Shown here piece after piece: positions 8,171-14,989 of a DNA stretch of 20,601 bases. The notes beneath the pieces were generated by a model. That model was not told where the DNA came from and ran no database searches. It was given only the letters and a program-made list of their open reading frames with translations. A program made the translations under genes and the position numbers. Source of the stretch: Luminiphilus sp. (GTDB lineage: Bacteria; Pseudomonadota; Gammaproteobacteria; Pseudomonadales; Halieaceae); NCBI GenBank assembly GCA_022425845.1, contig JAKMEU010000256.1:1-20601 (forward strand), read 5' to 3'. Position 1 is the stretch's first letter. Every line of letters starts with the position of its first letter.

Positions 8171-8855
8171 AGTCGCGTCGGTAACTAAACAGCCCCTTGC
8201 ACATTGTGGTGCGATGCTGACAGCCGTCTGCGGCGGGGTCAGAGGCTTCGTATCCGGAGTCGCCCGGATAAAGAAAAACGTGGTCCTCACCCATCTCAGT
8301 AATGCGCGGGAAGAAATAAGGTGGGGTCCGTTTCTCCACCGCCGCGACAAGCCCTGCAATGCTGTCATGCTCTACGAGGTCGGTCAGTGACACCAACGTA
8401 GGCGGCGGAATCTTCAACGATCCGGCCGCTTGCTCGGCCACGGCCTGAGCGGGACGCACCCAGCGGTGCTCTACGATCTCGCTGCCATCAACCCGCACCT
8501 CAGCATCCGGGCTCTGGGGCGAAAGGAAAAAATAGGTGTCAAAGCGATGCTGTACCACTTCGGGGGTTAGCCATCTCGAAAAGTGCAGCAGCGGCAGATC
8601 TCCCACAGCCAAACCCGTTTCCTCCGCCAGTTCGCGCACTGCTGCTGCGCGAGCCCTTGAAAGCGCATCAGCGCCCTCGTCTTCGCCATCTACCTTACCC
8701 CCGGGAAACACCCAGGCACCCGCCATCACCTTAAGAGAGGGATTACGACGCAGAAGGAGCGTTTCCAGCCCGGCCTCGCCCTCCCGGGTGACGATCAGGG
8801 TGGCCGCCGGCCTTGCCGGTGTCGACTCTCTCTGGAGATCAGCTTTCTCAAACAT
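8148..8855 (-). CDS. NUDIX hydrolase
   Basis: A 235-residue NUDIX-fold pyrophosphohydrolase. The core is FPGGKVDGED (50-59) followed, after an extended loop, by RELAEETGL (74-82), supplying the metal-binding glutamates. The loop between the glycines and RE is longer than in the standard 23-residue NUDIX box, as in NUDT8/NUDT19-like proteins. The substrate is unknown. The start is taken as ATG 8855, which overlaps the sppA stop by one base (TGATG); an in-frame GTG at 8879 would add eight Arg/Val-rich residues and overlap sppA more, which is less likely. The C-terminal region after about residue 150 has no motif I recognise. It ends inside the convergent PqiC-like gene. Confidence 0.87.
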   Translation of the reverse strand: MFEKADLQRESTPARPAATLIVTREGEAGLETLLLRRNPSLKVMAGAWVFPGGKVDGEDEGADALSRARAAAVRELAEETGLAVGDLPLLHFSRWLTPEVVQHRFDTYFFLSPQSPDAEVRVDGSEIVEHRWVRPAQAVAEQAAGSLKIPPPTLVSLTDLVEHDSIAGLVAAVEKRTPPYFFPRITEMGEDHVFLYPGDSGYEASDPAADGCQHRTTMCKGLFSYRRDFNWPDRP

Positions 8856-10690
8856 CAGTACACGCCGCACTCGAGGCACCTGACATACACATTGCCTGGA
8901 TCCTGCAAGCTGTCGGCCAATCGGAGATGGGTGGACAGTTGCTCTGACAACCGCGCCACGATTGAGCGTCCCGGCACATAGACCTGCCCCAGCTCACGAC
9001 CCAACTGCTCAAGCAACCGCTGTTCAGGGCTGATGGGCGTACCGAAATAAAGCGTGTCAAAATCCTCGACGCCAGCGCGAACCGCTGCGGCATCAACGGC
9101 AGGGCGCAACCCGCCCAGGGCATCCACAAGGCCGATCGCCAGGGCATCTTCACCACTCCAAACGCGCCCCCCAGCGATTTGGTTGATCTCGTCCCAGGTC
9201 TTCCCGCGACCGGATGCCACAAGCCCTACAAAGTCGTCGTAAACATTGGCGATGATGCTGTTGATAATGCGTCGACCGTCTTCATTGACGCCGGTATCCA
9301 TCCTCGCCGCCATCGCCAGTGTCGAGGTGCTCACACCATCGGGCGTAATACCCGCCCAGCCATACAATTTTTCAACGGTGGGGAATGCGACGAAGACGCC
9401 AATGCTGCCGGTTATTGTCCCCGTTTGCGCCCAAATTTCATCGGCGTCAGCCGCGATGTAATAGCCCCCTGACGCCGCCACCCCTCCCATGGAAACCACC
9501 ACGGGCACATCCATGGCTTTCACCTCCAGAACCTTCTGGCGAATCACTTCTGATGCAAAAACACTGCCGCCAGGGGAGTTAATGCGCAGCACAAGAGCGG
9601 CCAGATCGGGCGTTTCCAGCGCGCGGTCGATCTGTTCCACCACGGTGTCCGAACCGGCCATACCCTGACCGCTCTCACCCGGAACGAGTTCACCTTCCAC
9701 GGGAATAACAGCAATATTTGGCTTTGAGATTTCTGTCTCCAGCTCTGCCTCGCGCGCCGCGAGATAATCTTCCACCGACACCGAAACCCAGTCACCCCCA
9801 TCATCAGTTGCGCCAACCCAGTCGGCCAGTCGAAGGTCTCTCTCGCCATGATTTAGCAGTTCATCGACAAAGCCCGCCTCCTGCATCAGCCGCGCGGGGT
9901 CTCCCCCTGCGATATCGAGACGGTCGGGAAACTCATCAATAAATTGATCCACAAAACCGGCTTCAAACTGCCTGGGCTGCTCAACCAGTCCGGTGTAGGC
10001 ACCCCACAGATCACCCAACCATTGCGACACGACCTGGCGCTCAGACTCGGACATGTCGTCGCGCATGAAGGTCTCCACGGCCGATTTGTTTTCACCTACC
10101 CGAAATATATTCATCGTCAGGTAGACATTTTCCAGCAGCTGGCGGACATAGTTTCGATAAACCGCAAAACCTGTCATTTCAACAGCGCCCTCAGGGTGCA
10201 GCAGTATGTGATCTGCCTGCGAGGCCAACAGATAATGCCCCTGGCTGTAATAATCGCCCACTGCAATCACCGGCTTACCGGAGGACTTAAATGCCTCGAT
10301 GTCGGTCTTGAGCTCCTGCACATGACTGATTGATGGGCCGCTGAGTGCCTGCAGGTCGAGCACCAGTGCAGAAATCCGGTCGTCCTCCGCAGCCTTCCGA
10401 ATAGCCTTGCTGATTCGGAACACCAGCACCTCCCCGACACCGTCCTGCATTAGCGCCTCCAGGGGCTCAAGGGGCGATCGATCCTCTACCAGTACACCCG
10501 CAGGATTCACCAGTAACGCTGCACGCTCCGGGACCGGGTCGGGAGCCACCTGTTGGAAAGCAACGGCCACAATCACAACGAGATAGAGTGTGAGCGCCAG
10601 CGGCACCAGGGTCATTACCACCTTGTTGAAGCCGGAAATAACCCGCCATATGCCCCTGAAAAATCCGCTAATAAAACGCCACACCACCAT
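8855..10690 (-). CDS. sppA: Signal peptide peptidase SppA (67K type)
   Basis: A 611-residue inner-membrane serine protease that degrades cleaved signal peptides (E. coli SppA has 618 residues). One N-terminal membrane segment spans about residues 26-46. Two tandem S49 domains follow. The catalytic dyad is intact: Lys202 in GENKSAVE from the first domain and Ser407 in GGVAASGGYY from the second, matching E. coli Lys209 and Ser409. The protein ends with a short CLEC-containing tail. The ATG overlaps the DUF2069 stop by one base (TAATG) and the stop overlaps the NUDIX start by one base, so it lies in the middle of a coupled four-gene operon. Confidence 0.95.
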   Translation of the reverse strand: MVVWRFISGFFRGIWRVISGFNKVVMTLVPLALTLYLVVIVAVAFQQVAPDPVPERAALLVNPAGVLVEDRSPLEPLEALMQDGVGEVLVFRISKAIRKAAEDDRISALVLDLQALSGPSISHVQELKTDIEAFKSSGKPVIAVGDYYSQGHYLLASQADHILLHPEGAVEMTGFAVYRNYVRQLLENVYLTMNIFRVGENKSAVETFMRDDMSESERQVVSQWLGDLWGAYTGLVEQPRQFEAGFVDQFIDEFPDRLDIAGGDPARLMQEAGFVDELLNHGERDLRLADWVGATDDGGDWVSVSVEDYLAAREAELETEISKPNIAVIPVEGELVPGESGQGMAGSDTVVEQIDRALETPDLAALVLRINSPGGSVFASEVIRQKVLEVKAMDVPVVVSMGGVAASGGYYIAADADEIWAQTGTITGSIGVFVAFPTVEKLYGWAGITPDGVSTSTLAMAARMDTGVNEDGRRIINSIIANVYDDFVGLVASGRGKTWDEINQIAGGRVWSGEDALAIGLVDALGGLRPAVDAAAVRAGVEDFDTLYFGTPISPEQRLLEQLGRELGQVYVPGRSIVARLSEQLSTHLRLADSLQDPGNVYVRCLECGVY

Positions 10691-11070
10691 TACACATCCT
10701 CCGAAACATCAGGCTTCATCTCTAATTTAAGTTCACGACCACGGTACCGGATATAGAGCGCGCAGAGCATAAACAGCGTGGAAAGCACTGCTAGCCCCGT
10801 CAGCGCCAATCCGTCTCCGGGCCGGGCAAAGGCAGCCAGCACGGCCCAGACAAAATAACCCAGCAACACGAACGTCAGCCAAATAATGCTGCGCAGGTTG
10901 TCACGGGCGACCCCGGGCATAAACACAACAAGCGGCAGAACTTGAATCACGAGCAGCTGCAAAGGCGCACCAAACCGGATTTCAAATGCAACCTGCTGCA
11001 AAATCAGCGCCAACCAGGCCAGCCATAGCAATACCCAGAGCCGTGCCGTCACCCGTCCCCTTGGCATCAT
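10690..11070 (-). CDS. DUF2069 membrane protein
   Basis: A small membrane protein of about 126 residues in the DUF2069 family, function unknown. It has three to four hydrophobic segments (LWVLLWLAWLALILQ; a block containing LLVIQVLPLVVF; IIWLTFVLLGYFVWAVLAA; a last one near LSTLFMLCALYI) and a charged C-terminal tail. The frame is open further upstream, but ATG 11070 sits in an ATGA overlap with the wrbA stop and is the natural start; ATG 11067 just after it is equally possible. The wrbA-DUF2069 pairing recurs in other gammaproteobacteria as I recall, so a link to quinone or membrane redox is possible but unproven. Confidence 0.82.
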   Translation of the reverse strand: MMPRGRVTARLWVLLWLAWLALILQQVAFEIRFGAPLQLLVIQVLPLVVFMPGVARDNLRSIIWLTFVLLGYFVWAVLAAFARPGDGLALTGLAVLSTLFMLCALYIRYRGRELKLEMKPDVSEDV

Positions 11071-11675
11071 GACGGGACACTCATAGACTTCGCCAGCGTC
11101 GCCACGCGTGTACCCAAAGCCTGGCACAGGCTCCCCTCGTGCTCATCAATCCTCCGATTGTTGTCCTCACCGGCCCAGTGACTGGCGCCATAGGGCGTGC
11201 CACCCCCGGTGGTCTGGCGTAAGCCGCTCTCACTGTAGGGAAGCCCAACGACCACCATGCCATGGTGAAGTAATGGCAGCATCATACTGAGCAACGTGCT
11301 CTCCTGGCCGCCATGCAGGGATGAGGTGGCTGTGAAAACGGCCGCCGGCTTGTTGATCAGAGCGCCACTGAGCCAGAGGGACGATGTCTGATCGATAAAG
11401 TGTTTTAGGGGTGCCGCCATGTTGCCAAACCGCGTCGGACTGCCCAAAACAAGACCAGAGCAGTGTCGCAAATCGTCTTCCTCTACGTACAAGGGACCGG
11501 TTTCAGGAACCTCCGGTTCGCGTTCATCAATGCGAGTCACAACCGGAGGTACCGTGCGCAGACGAGCTTCCATCCCCGCGACCTGGCTAATTCCCCTGGC
11601 GATACGGGCAGCCATGTCAGCGGTTTTCCCGCCGCGAGAGTAGTAAAGCACTAAGATATAAGGCATAGCTTCCAT
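11067..11675 (-). CDS. wrbA: WrbA-like NAD(P)H:quinone oxidoreductase
   Basis: A 202-residue flavodoxin-fold protein (E. coli WrbA has 198 residues) that binds FMN and reduces quinones by two electrons. Visible features: the phosphate-binding loop YYSRGGKTADMA near the N-terminus, GSPTRFGNM at 78-86, SSLHGGQE at 118-125, and PLLHHGM at 134-140, all characteristic of WrbA. Start choice: ATG 11675 gives MEAMPYILVLYYSRGG, resembling known N-termini; ATG 11666 would simply drop three residues. The longer open frame to 11717 adds a non-conserved stretch. It is the first gene of the wrbA-DUF2069-sppA-NUDIX operon and is transcribed divergently from yihY. Confidence 0.92.
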   Translation of the reverse strand: MEAMPYILVLYYSRGGKTADMAARIARGISQVAGMEARLRTVPPVVTRIDEREPEVPETGPLYVEEDDLRHCSGLVLGSPTRFGNMAAPLKHFIDQTSSLWLSGALINKPAAVFTATSSLHGGQESTLLSMMLPLLHHGMVVVGLPYSESGLRQTTGGGTPYGASHWAGEDNNRRIDEHEGSLCQALGTRVATLAKSMSVPS

Positions 11676-11703
11676 GGTACTTGAGCCTGGGTCCGAATAC
11701 GGG

Positions 11704-11733
11704 CTGACTGGCATCACCGTCCTGCACTACACT
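11704..11733 (+). promoter_or_regulatory. Weak candidate sigma70 promoter for yihY-type gene
   Basis: In the 115-base gap between divergent wrbA and the YihY gene, CTGACT (11704-11709) and TACACT (11728-11733) lie 18 bases apart, each matching four of six consensus positions. The predicted start near 11740 is about 50 bases before ATG 11791. The match is modest and could be chance. Confidence 0.25.
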
Positions 11734-11790
11734 GGACTCCGCGCAGTAGGACGTGCGCCGGCCTGATGGTTGCCAAAATGGACCGACAGT

Positions 11791-13044
11791 ATGACAGAGC
11801 ACCCAACAATACAGAATGCCGTCAAAGGGATGGCCTACCTGCTTCGACGCTATCAGGAAGATCGCTGCTCTGAGATAGCCGCTGCACTGGTGTACATGAG
11901 TCTCTTTGCACTGGTGCCGCTGCTGACCGTGGTCTATGCCATTGGCTCCGCCGTGCCCACCGCCACTGACCTCCAGGCCCAATTACAAAGCTTTCTGGTC
12001 GACAACCTGTTGCCCGAAGCCTCTCAGGAGGTCGCCAACTATCTGTCCAGCTTTTCACAACAGGCTAAAAGCCTCACCGGGGTTGGTATCGCCATTCTTG
12101 CAGCCACTGCGGTGCTCATGCTTCGCAATGTGGAGCGTGCGTTCAACAACATCTGGCGCAACCGCAAGAACCGCGGTGCCGTCTCCAGCCTTCTGCTCTA
12201 TTGGGCTGTGTTGAGCCTCGCTCCTCTGCTCATGGGCCTGGGGATTGGCATACAGGCCTATCTGTTTGCCGCCGCCCATGCCGTCGAAGGTATTGATGTC
12301 CTTGGGGTATCAACGGCCCTTCTGTCGGCCCTGCCTTTTGGCCTGAGCGTTCTGGGTATTACGGCACTCTACATGGCCGTACCCAACTGCGCGGTGCCCT
12401 TTCGCCACGCATTGATTGGAGGCGTATTTGTCGCCATAGCCTTTGCCGTCGCCAAAAGCCTGTTTACCACAGTGATCGCAAATTCCAGCTATGCCCTGGT
12501 TTACGGTGCCTTTGCCGCGGTACCGATATTTCTCCTCTGGCTCTACATCACCTGGACCATTGTGCTCCTGGGGGCGATATTGGTTCACAGTCAATCGGCC
12601 TATCAAACGGCCGCACAGGCCCGAAGGCCGATGCTGCTCAAGGCGCTCGACGTCTTGTTTTTGCTGTGGCGCGCGCAGAAGCCCGGAAGCCCTCTGGGTG
12701 AGCTCGCCATCCTGGGAAATCGGGATGTCATACCCGATGGTCTGGACAGCGACAGCTGGCGAAAAATTCGGGATGCCTTCATCGGCGCTCACCTTATTAC
12801 ACAGAATATGCAGGGACACTATCTGCTCAGCAGGGACTTGCATGATGTCACCTTCATTGAAATCAAAGCTTTGATTAACCAGGAGTTGCCGGTGCCCGAC
12901 GTCGCCAGCGATGCCCTCGCTTGGCAGAAAAGGGCGGGTGACATGCTTGGCCAGCAGCGCTCAGCCCAAAATGATCTGCTTGACATCTCGCTCGCTGAAT
13001 TGTTCGGCACGCAATCACCCGCCGATAAGTCCTCTGCGCTATGA
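11791..13044 (+). CDS. YihY/virulence factor BrkB family membrane protein
   Basis: A 417-residue inner-membrane protein of the YihY/BrkB family (formerly mis-annotated as ribonuclease BN). About six membrane helices lie within residues 20-265; family landmarks include EIAAALVYMSLFALVPLL near the N-terminus, LMLRNVERAFNNIWR in the middle, and SSYALVYGAFAAVPIFLLWLY before the last helices. The C-terminal 130 residues are soluble and look like the winged-helix-type extension seen in long versions of the family. The start is ATG 11791 (MTEHPTIQNAVKG); a TTG at 11770 is in frame but less likely. The stop overlaps the start of the next gene by four bases (ATGA). Transport or efflux roles have been suggested for relatives, but the function is unsettled. 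Confidence 0.9.
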   Translation: MTEHPTIQNAVKGMAYLLRRYQEDRCSEIAAALVYMSLFALVPLLTVVYAIGSAVPTATDLQAQLQSFLVDNLLPEASQEVANYLSSFSQQAKSLTGVGIAILAATAVLMLRNVERAFNNIWRNRKNRGAVSSLLLYWAVLSLAPLLMGLGIGIQAYLFAAAHAVEGIDVLGVSTALLSALPFGLSVLGITALYMAVPNCAVPFRHALIGGVFVAIAFAVAKSLFTTVIANSSYALVYGAFAAVPIFLLWLYITWTIVLLGAILVHSQSAYQTAAQARRPMLLKALDVLFLLWRAQKPGSPLGELAILGNRDVIPDGLDSDSWRKIRDAFIGAHLITQNMQGHYLLSRDLHDVTFIEIKALINQELPVPDVASDALAWQKRAGDMLGQQRSAQNDLLDISLAELFGTQSPADKSSAL

Positions 13045-13475
13045 GACGCTCCCTATCGCTGCTGGGCATTCTGCTGGTTTTGATTGGGTGTGATCCATCG
13101 CCCCCCGCCGCGTTACCCCAGGCCGGACAGTGGCGCCTCATCAATTACTGGGCGCTTTGGTGTACCCCCTGCCGTGAAGAGATACCTGAACTCAATGATC
13201 TGGACCAGATCCAAGACATCAGTGTTTTTGGGGTTAACTATGACGGCAAAACCGGGACGGATCTGGAAGCCCAGCGCCTGGAATTGGGCATCACGTTTCC
13301 CGCTCTGGCTACAGATCCTGCCACCCTGCTGGGAATATCGCGCCCCAGAGTCTTGCCAACGACACTGATCGTCAATCCAGAGGGCGACTGGGTCGAGAGT
13401 CTGACCGGACCACAGACCGCGGCATCCATCACGAGCGCTCTGGCGCGGCTGGGGCGCGAGAAACCGACAATCTAA
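13041..13475 (+). CDS. TlpA-like thioredoxin-fold lipoprotein
   Basis: A 144-residue thiol-disulfide oxidoreductase anchored as a lipoprotein. The lipobox VLIGC ends at Cys17. The thioredoxin active site WCTPC has Cys41 and Cys44, and the cis-proline is Pro106 in VLPTTLIV. Periplasmic TlpA/ResA-type proteins reduce disulfides in secreted or cytochrome c-type substrates. The residue two after the lipid-bearing Cys is Pro and the next one after Cys17 is Asp18; Asp at +2 is an inner-membrane retention signal in the Lol rule, so inner-membrane placement is likely (inference). It is coupled to the YihY gene by ATGA and ends five bases before a T-run that serves the opposite strand. Confidence 0.9.
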   Translation: MRRSLSLLGILLVLIGCDPSPPAALPQAGQWRLINYWALWCTPCREEIPELNDLDQIQDISVFGVNYDGKTGTDLEAQRLELGITFPALATDPATLLGISRPRVLPTTLIVNPEGDWVESLTGPQTAASITSALARLGREKPTI

Positions 13476-13480
13476 AAGTC

Positions 13481-13507
13481 AAAAAAAACGCCGGCAATCA
13501 GCCGGCG
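13481..13507 (-). terminator. Rho-independent terminator for minus-strand transcripts
   Basis: A perfect 7-bp GC stem, CGCCGGC (13489-13495) with GCCGGCG (13501-13507) around loop AATCA, is followed on the minus strand by eight T residues (complement of A8 at 13481-13488). It would end transcripts coming from the QueD-like gene about 150 bases upstream. On the plus strand the stem is followed only by A residues, so it should not terminate the TlpA-like gene. Confidence 0.75.
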
Positions 13508-13600
13508 AAAAAGGAGCCACTCAAATCGGGGACATCCTGCATCGCAGGACCGTCGCCGCCAGGATGTTTCCCTTGCGTCACTCCCGAATTGACGCCATCG
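13481..13600 (-). ncRNA. Candidate structured RNA (3'UTR of QueD-like gene or independent sRNA)
   Basis: Read on the minus strand the interval holds three consecutive exact stems: GCGTCA/TGACGC (13595-13590 with 13580-13575, 9-base loop); ACATCCTG/CAGGATGT (13567-13560 with 13539-13532), extended by GGG/CCC across a two-base bulge; and the terminator stem with a T8 tail. An alternative small hairpin TCCTGC-GAT-GCAGGA (13549-13535) excludes the second stem. A weak promoter-like pair lies upstream (TTGCCC, 16 bases, TATAGC). I do not recognise an Rfam family. The alternative reading is an ordinary structured 3' untranslated region. Confidence 0.4.
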
Positions 13601-13657
13601 CTGGGGCTATAACTAGGACAGGGTTTTGGGCAAAAAGTTCAATGACTGGCGTTTTTT

Positions 13658-14143
13658 TTAATTGGTAGCACGCCAAATGGCAGATCCCGTCTGTCCGGGA
13701 CCTGAAGAAACACCAAGCTCAACCTCCACCAACCCCTCTCCCGAGCTCTCTTCCATAAGTTCTCCAAGGAGGTAATGGGCGAGTTCCTCCACGGTGACGT
13801 TGACCACGGGTAACACCCGGGTCTCATCACTAAAGAATTTGAGCGTTCGATCGGCGAAGGTTACCCAAACCTCTTCGCCCTCCATGGTAATCGTTTGAAA
13901 CGGTGAATCGCCTGCAACCAGCATGTATTCATCAAGGGGTTTGCACAACCTGGCGATACGGTTCTTATAAACATTGTAGTCAGCAGAAAAGCCATTTGGC
14001 CCCATTGGTGCAACAATCCGCGCCGAGACAGAGTAATTGTGCCCGTGGAGCCGCTCGCGTTCCTGTGCTGAGAAAATGGTGAAGTGCGCTGCGGAAAACT
14101 TGTGCGCTTCCTTGTCGATGTAAAGTGTTGTGAGTCGCGCCAT
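13658..14143 (-). CDS. COG0720 (QueD/PTPS-fold) protein with non-canonical active site
   Basis: A 161-residue tunnelling-fold protein of the 6-pyruvoyl/6-carboxytetrahydropterin synthase family. The zinc ligands appear intact: His20 in FSAAHF and His33/His35 in LHGHNY. By eye-alignment to E. coli QueD, the catalytic Cys (CxxxHGH) is Arg29, with Glu at 28 and 30; the LDHHY catalytic His is Glu72 in LDEYM; and the substrate-anchoring Glu near the C-terminus reads Ser147 in GVSSGPGQ. It is therefore unlikely to be an ordinary QueD and may be a different PTPS subtype, so I give no gene symbol. The start is ATG 14143 (MARLTTLYIDKEAHKFS); the longer open frame to 14299 is not conserved-looking. It is divergent from an SDR gene. 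Confidence 0.82.
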   Translation of the reverse strand: MARLTTLYIDKEAHKFSAAHFTIFSAQERERLHGHNYSVSARIVAPMGPNGFSADYNVYKNRIARLCKPLDEYMLVAGDSPFQTITMEGEEVWVTFADRTLKFFSDETRVLPVVNVTVEELAHYLLGELMEESSGEGLVEVELGVSSGPGQTGSAIWRATN

Positions 14144-14276
14144 CGCTTGCTGCCAGATTTTCAGAGAGAGTGTATGGTGGGCCGTGCCAGCTCGGTTAGC
14201 AAGGCGTCTGTATACCCTTACATCCATGGCTGCCGCGCCTGCGTACGGACTTTTAAATTCGAGGAACCAAACCAAC
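14144..14276. promoter_or_regulatory. Divergent intergenic region between QueD-like and SDR genes
   Basis: These 133 bases separate two divergent starts and must hold their promoters. I see GAGGAA at 14261-14266 as the SDR ribosome binding site, ten bases before ATG 14277, and AT-rich TTTTAAATTC just before it. No convincing -35/-10 pair or known riboswitch (preQ1, THF) could be made out on either strand. Confidence 0.4.
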
Positions 14277-14987
14277 ATGACCCGGATAGCCATTGTCACC
14301 GGAGCCAGCTCCGGTATCGGAGCCGCTGCCGCTGAACTTTTTCTCGACTCAGGCTTCTACGTGATTAATGTGTCCAGGCGCCCGTGCCCTGTCCCCGGCG
14401 TGGTCGATATGTGCGGCGATCTCAGCAACGCGGGCTCAGTAGCCGAACTAGCCGCAACCCTGAGCGGGCACCTGACAGACAAAAAACCCTCCGAGGTATG
14501 CCTGGTGCACAATGCCGCGCTGATGTTAAAGGACACCGCCGCTGCTACCGAAGACGACTCACTATCTCGCGTCCTGCAAATTAATATACAGGCCATCAAC
14601 GGATTAAACCGGGAACTCCTGCCGCTGATGCCATCAGGTTCAAGTGTGCTCTTCATCGGCTCAACCTTGTCTGAAAAAGCCGTTAAGGGCGCATTCAGCT
14701 ACGTTGTCAGCAAACACGCCCAACTGGGTATGATGCGCGCAACCTGCCAGGACCTCATGGGTGTGGGTATCCACACAGCCCTGATCTGCCCCGGCTTCAC
14801 TGATACGGAAATGCTGCGCAATCACATTGGCCATGACGAACAGGTGATTGGCGCCATCAGCGCAATGAACAGTTTTGGCAGGTTGGTGCAACCGGAGGAA
14901 ATAGCACGCCTGATCGTATGGGCCCATACCAACCCCGTGATTAACGGCGCGGTTCTACACGGCAATTTGGGGCAGGTCGAGCACTGA
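14277..14987 (+). CDS. Short-chain dehydrogenase/reductase (sepiapterin/benzil reductase-like)
   Basis: A 236-residue classical SDR with NAD(P)-binding TGASSGIG at 8-15, a VHNAA variant of the NNAG motif at 77-81, and catalytic Ser129, Tyr142 and Lys146 (SYVVSKHA). The segment CPGFTDTEML and the overall length resemble sepiapterin reductase and (S)-benzoin-forming benzil reductase relatives. Arg34 and Arg35 after the second beta strand (VSRRP) suggest NADPH preference (inference). GAGGAA lies ten bases before this ATG; the frame is open upstream to 14130 but that part lies over the divergent promoter region. The stop is two bases from the next start. Beside a PTPS-fold gene, a role in pterin reduction is an attractive but unproven reading. 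Confidence 0.88.
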   Translation: MTRIAIVTGASSGIGAAAAELFLDSGFYVINVSRRPCPVPGVVDMCGDLSNAGSVAELAATLSGHLTDKKPSEVCLVHNAALMLKDTAAATEDDSLSRVLQINIQAINGLNRELLPLMPSGSSVLFIGSTLSEKAVKGAFSYVVSKHAQLGMMRATCQDLMGVGIHTALICPGFTDTEMLRNHIGHDEQVIGAISAMNSFGRLVQPEEIARLIVWAHTNPVINGAVLHGNLGQVEH

Positions 14988-14989
14988 CT

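Larger units (their letters stand above)
13481..13659. repeat. 12-bp perfect inverted repeat flanking the intergenic region
   Basis: The bases at 13481-13492 (A8 followed by CGCC) are the exact reverse complement of 13648-13659 (GGCG followed by T8). The pair brackets nearly the whole gap between the convergent TlpA-like and QueD-like genes. No target-site duplication is seen outside the repeats. It may reflect terminator-like T-runs for both directions or a long-range RNA stem. Confidence 0.7.

Noticed and set aside
8856..8879. GTG start adding eight residues to the NUDIX protein
   Set aside because: ATG 8855 gives a tight TGATG junction with sppA, as at other junctions in the window; the extra residues are simply the other frame of the sppA tail.
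8857..8900. CLEC cysteine pair at the SppA C-terminus as an unusual metal site
   Set aside because: Similar short Cys-containing tails occur, as I recall, in other 67K-type SppA proteins, so it is probably a family feature rather than a novelty.
13529..13595. GEMM (c-di-GMP) riboswitch suggested by a GACGCAAGGGAAAC stretch on the minus strand
   Set aside because: The resemblance is limited to a few bases; the paired helices and tetraloop/receptor pattern of GEMM are not present and no gene start lies downstream.
13481..13659. Integron attC site or CsrA-sponge RNA
   Set aside because: No core-site GTTRRRY/RYYYAAC pair flanks the region and no integrase is near; only four GGA motifs occur and they are not consistently in hairpin loops.
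13638..13659. Plus-strand terminator for the TlpA-like gene at the T8 run
   Set aside because: No compact GC-rich hairpin immediately precedes it; the only pairing (ACGCCA with TGGCGT) spans about 50 bases with little inside.
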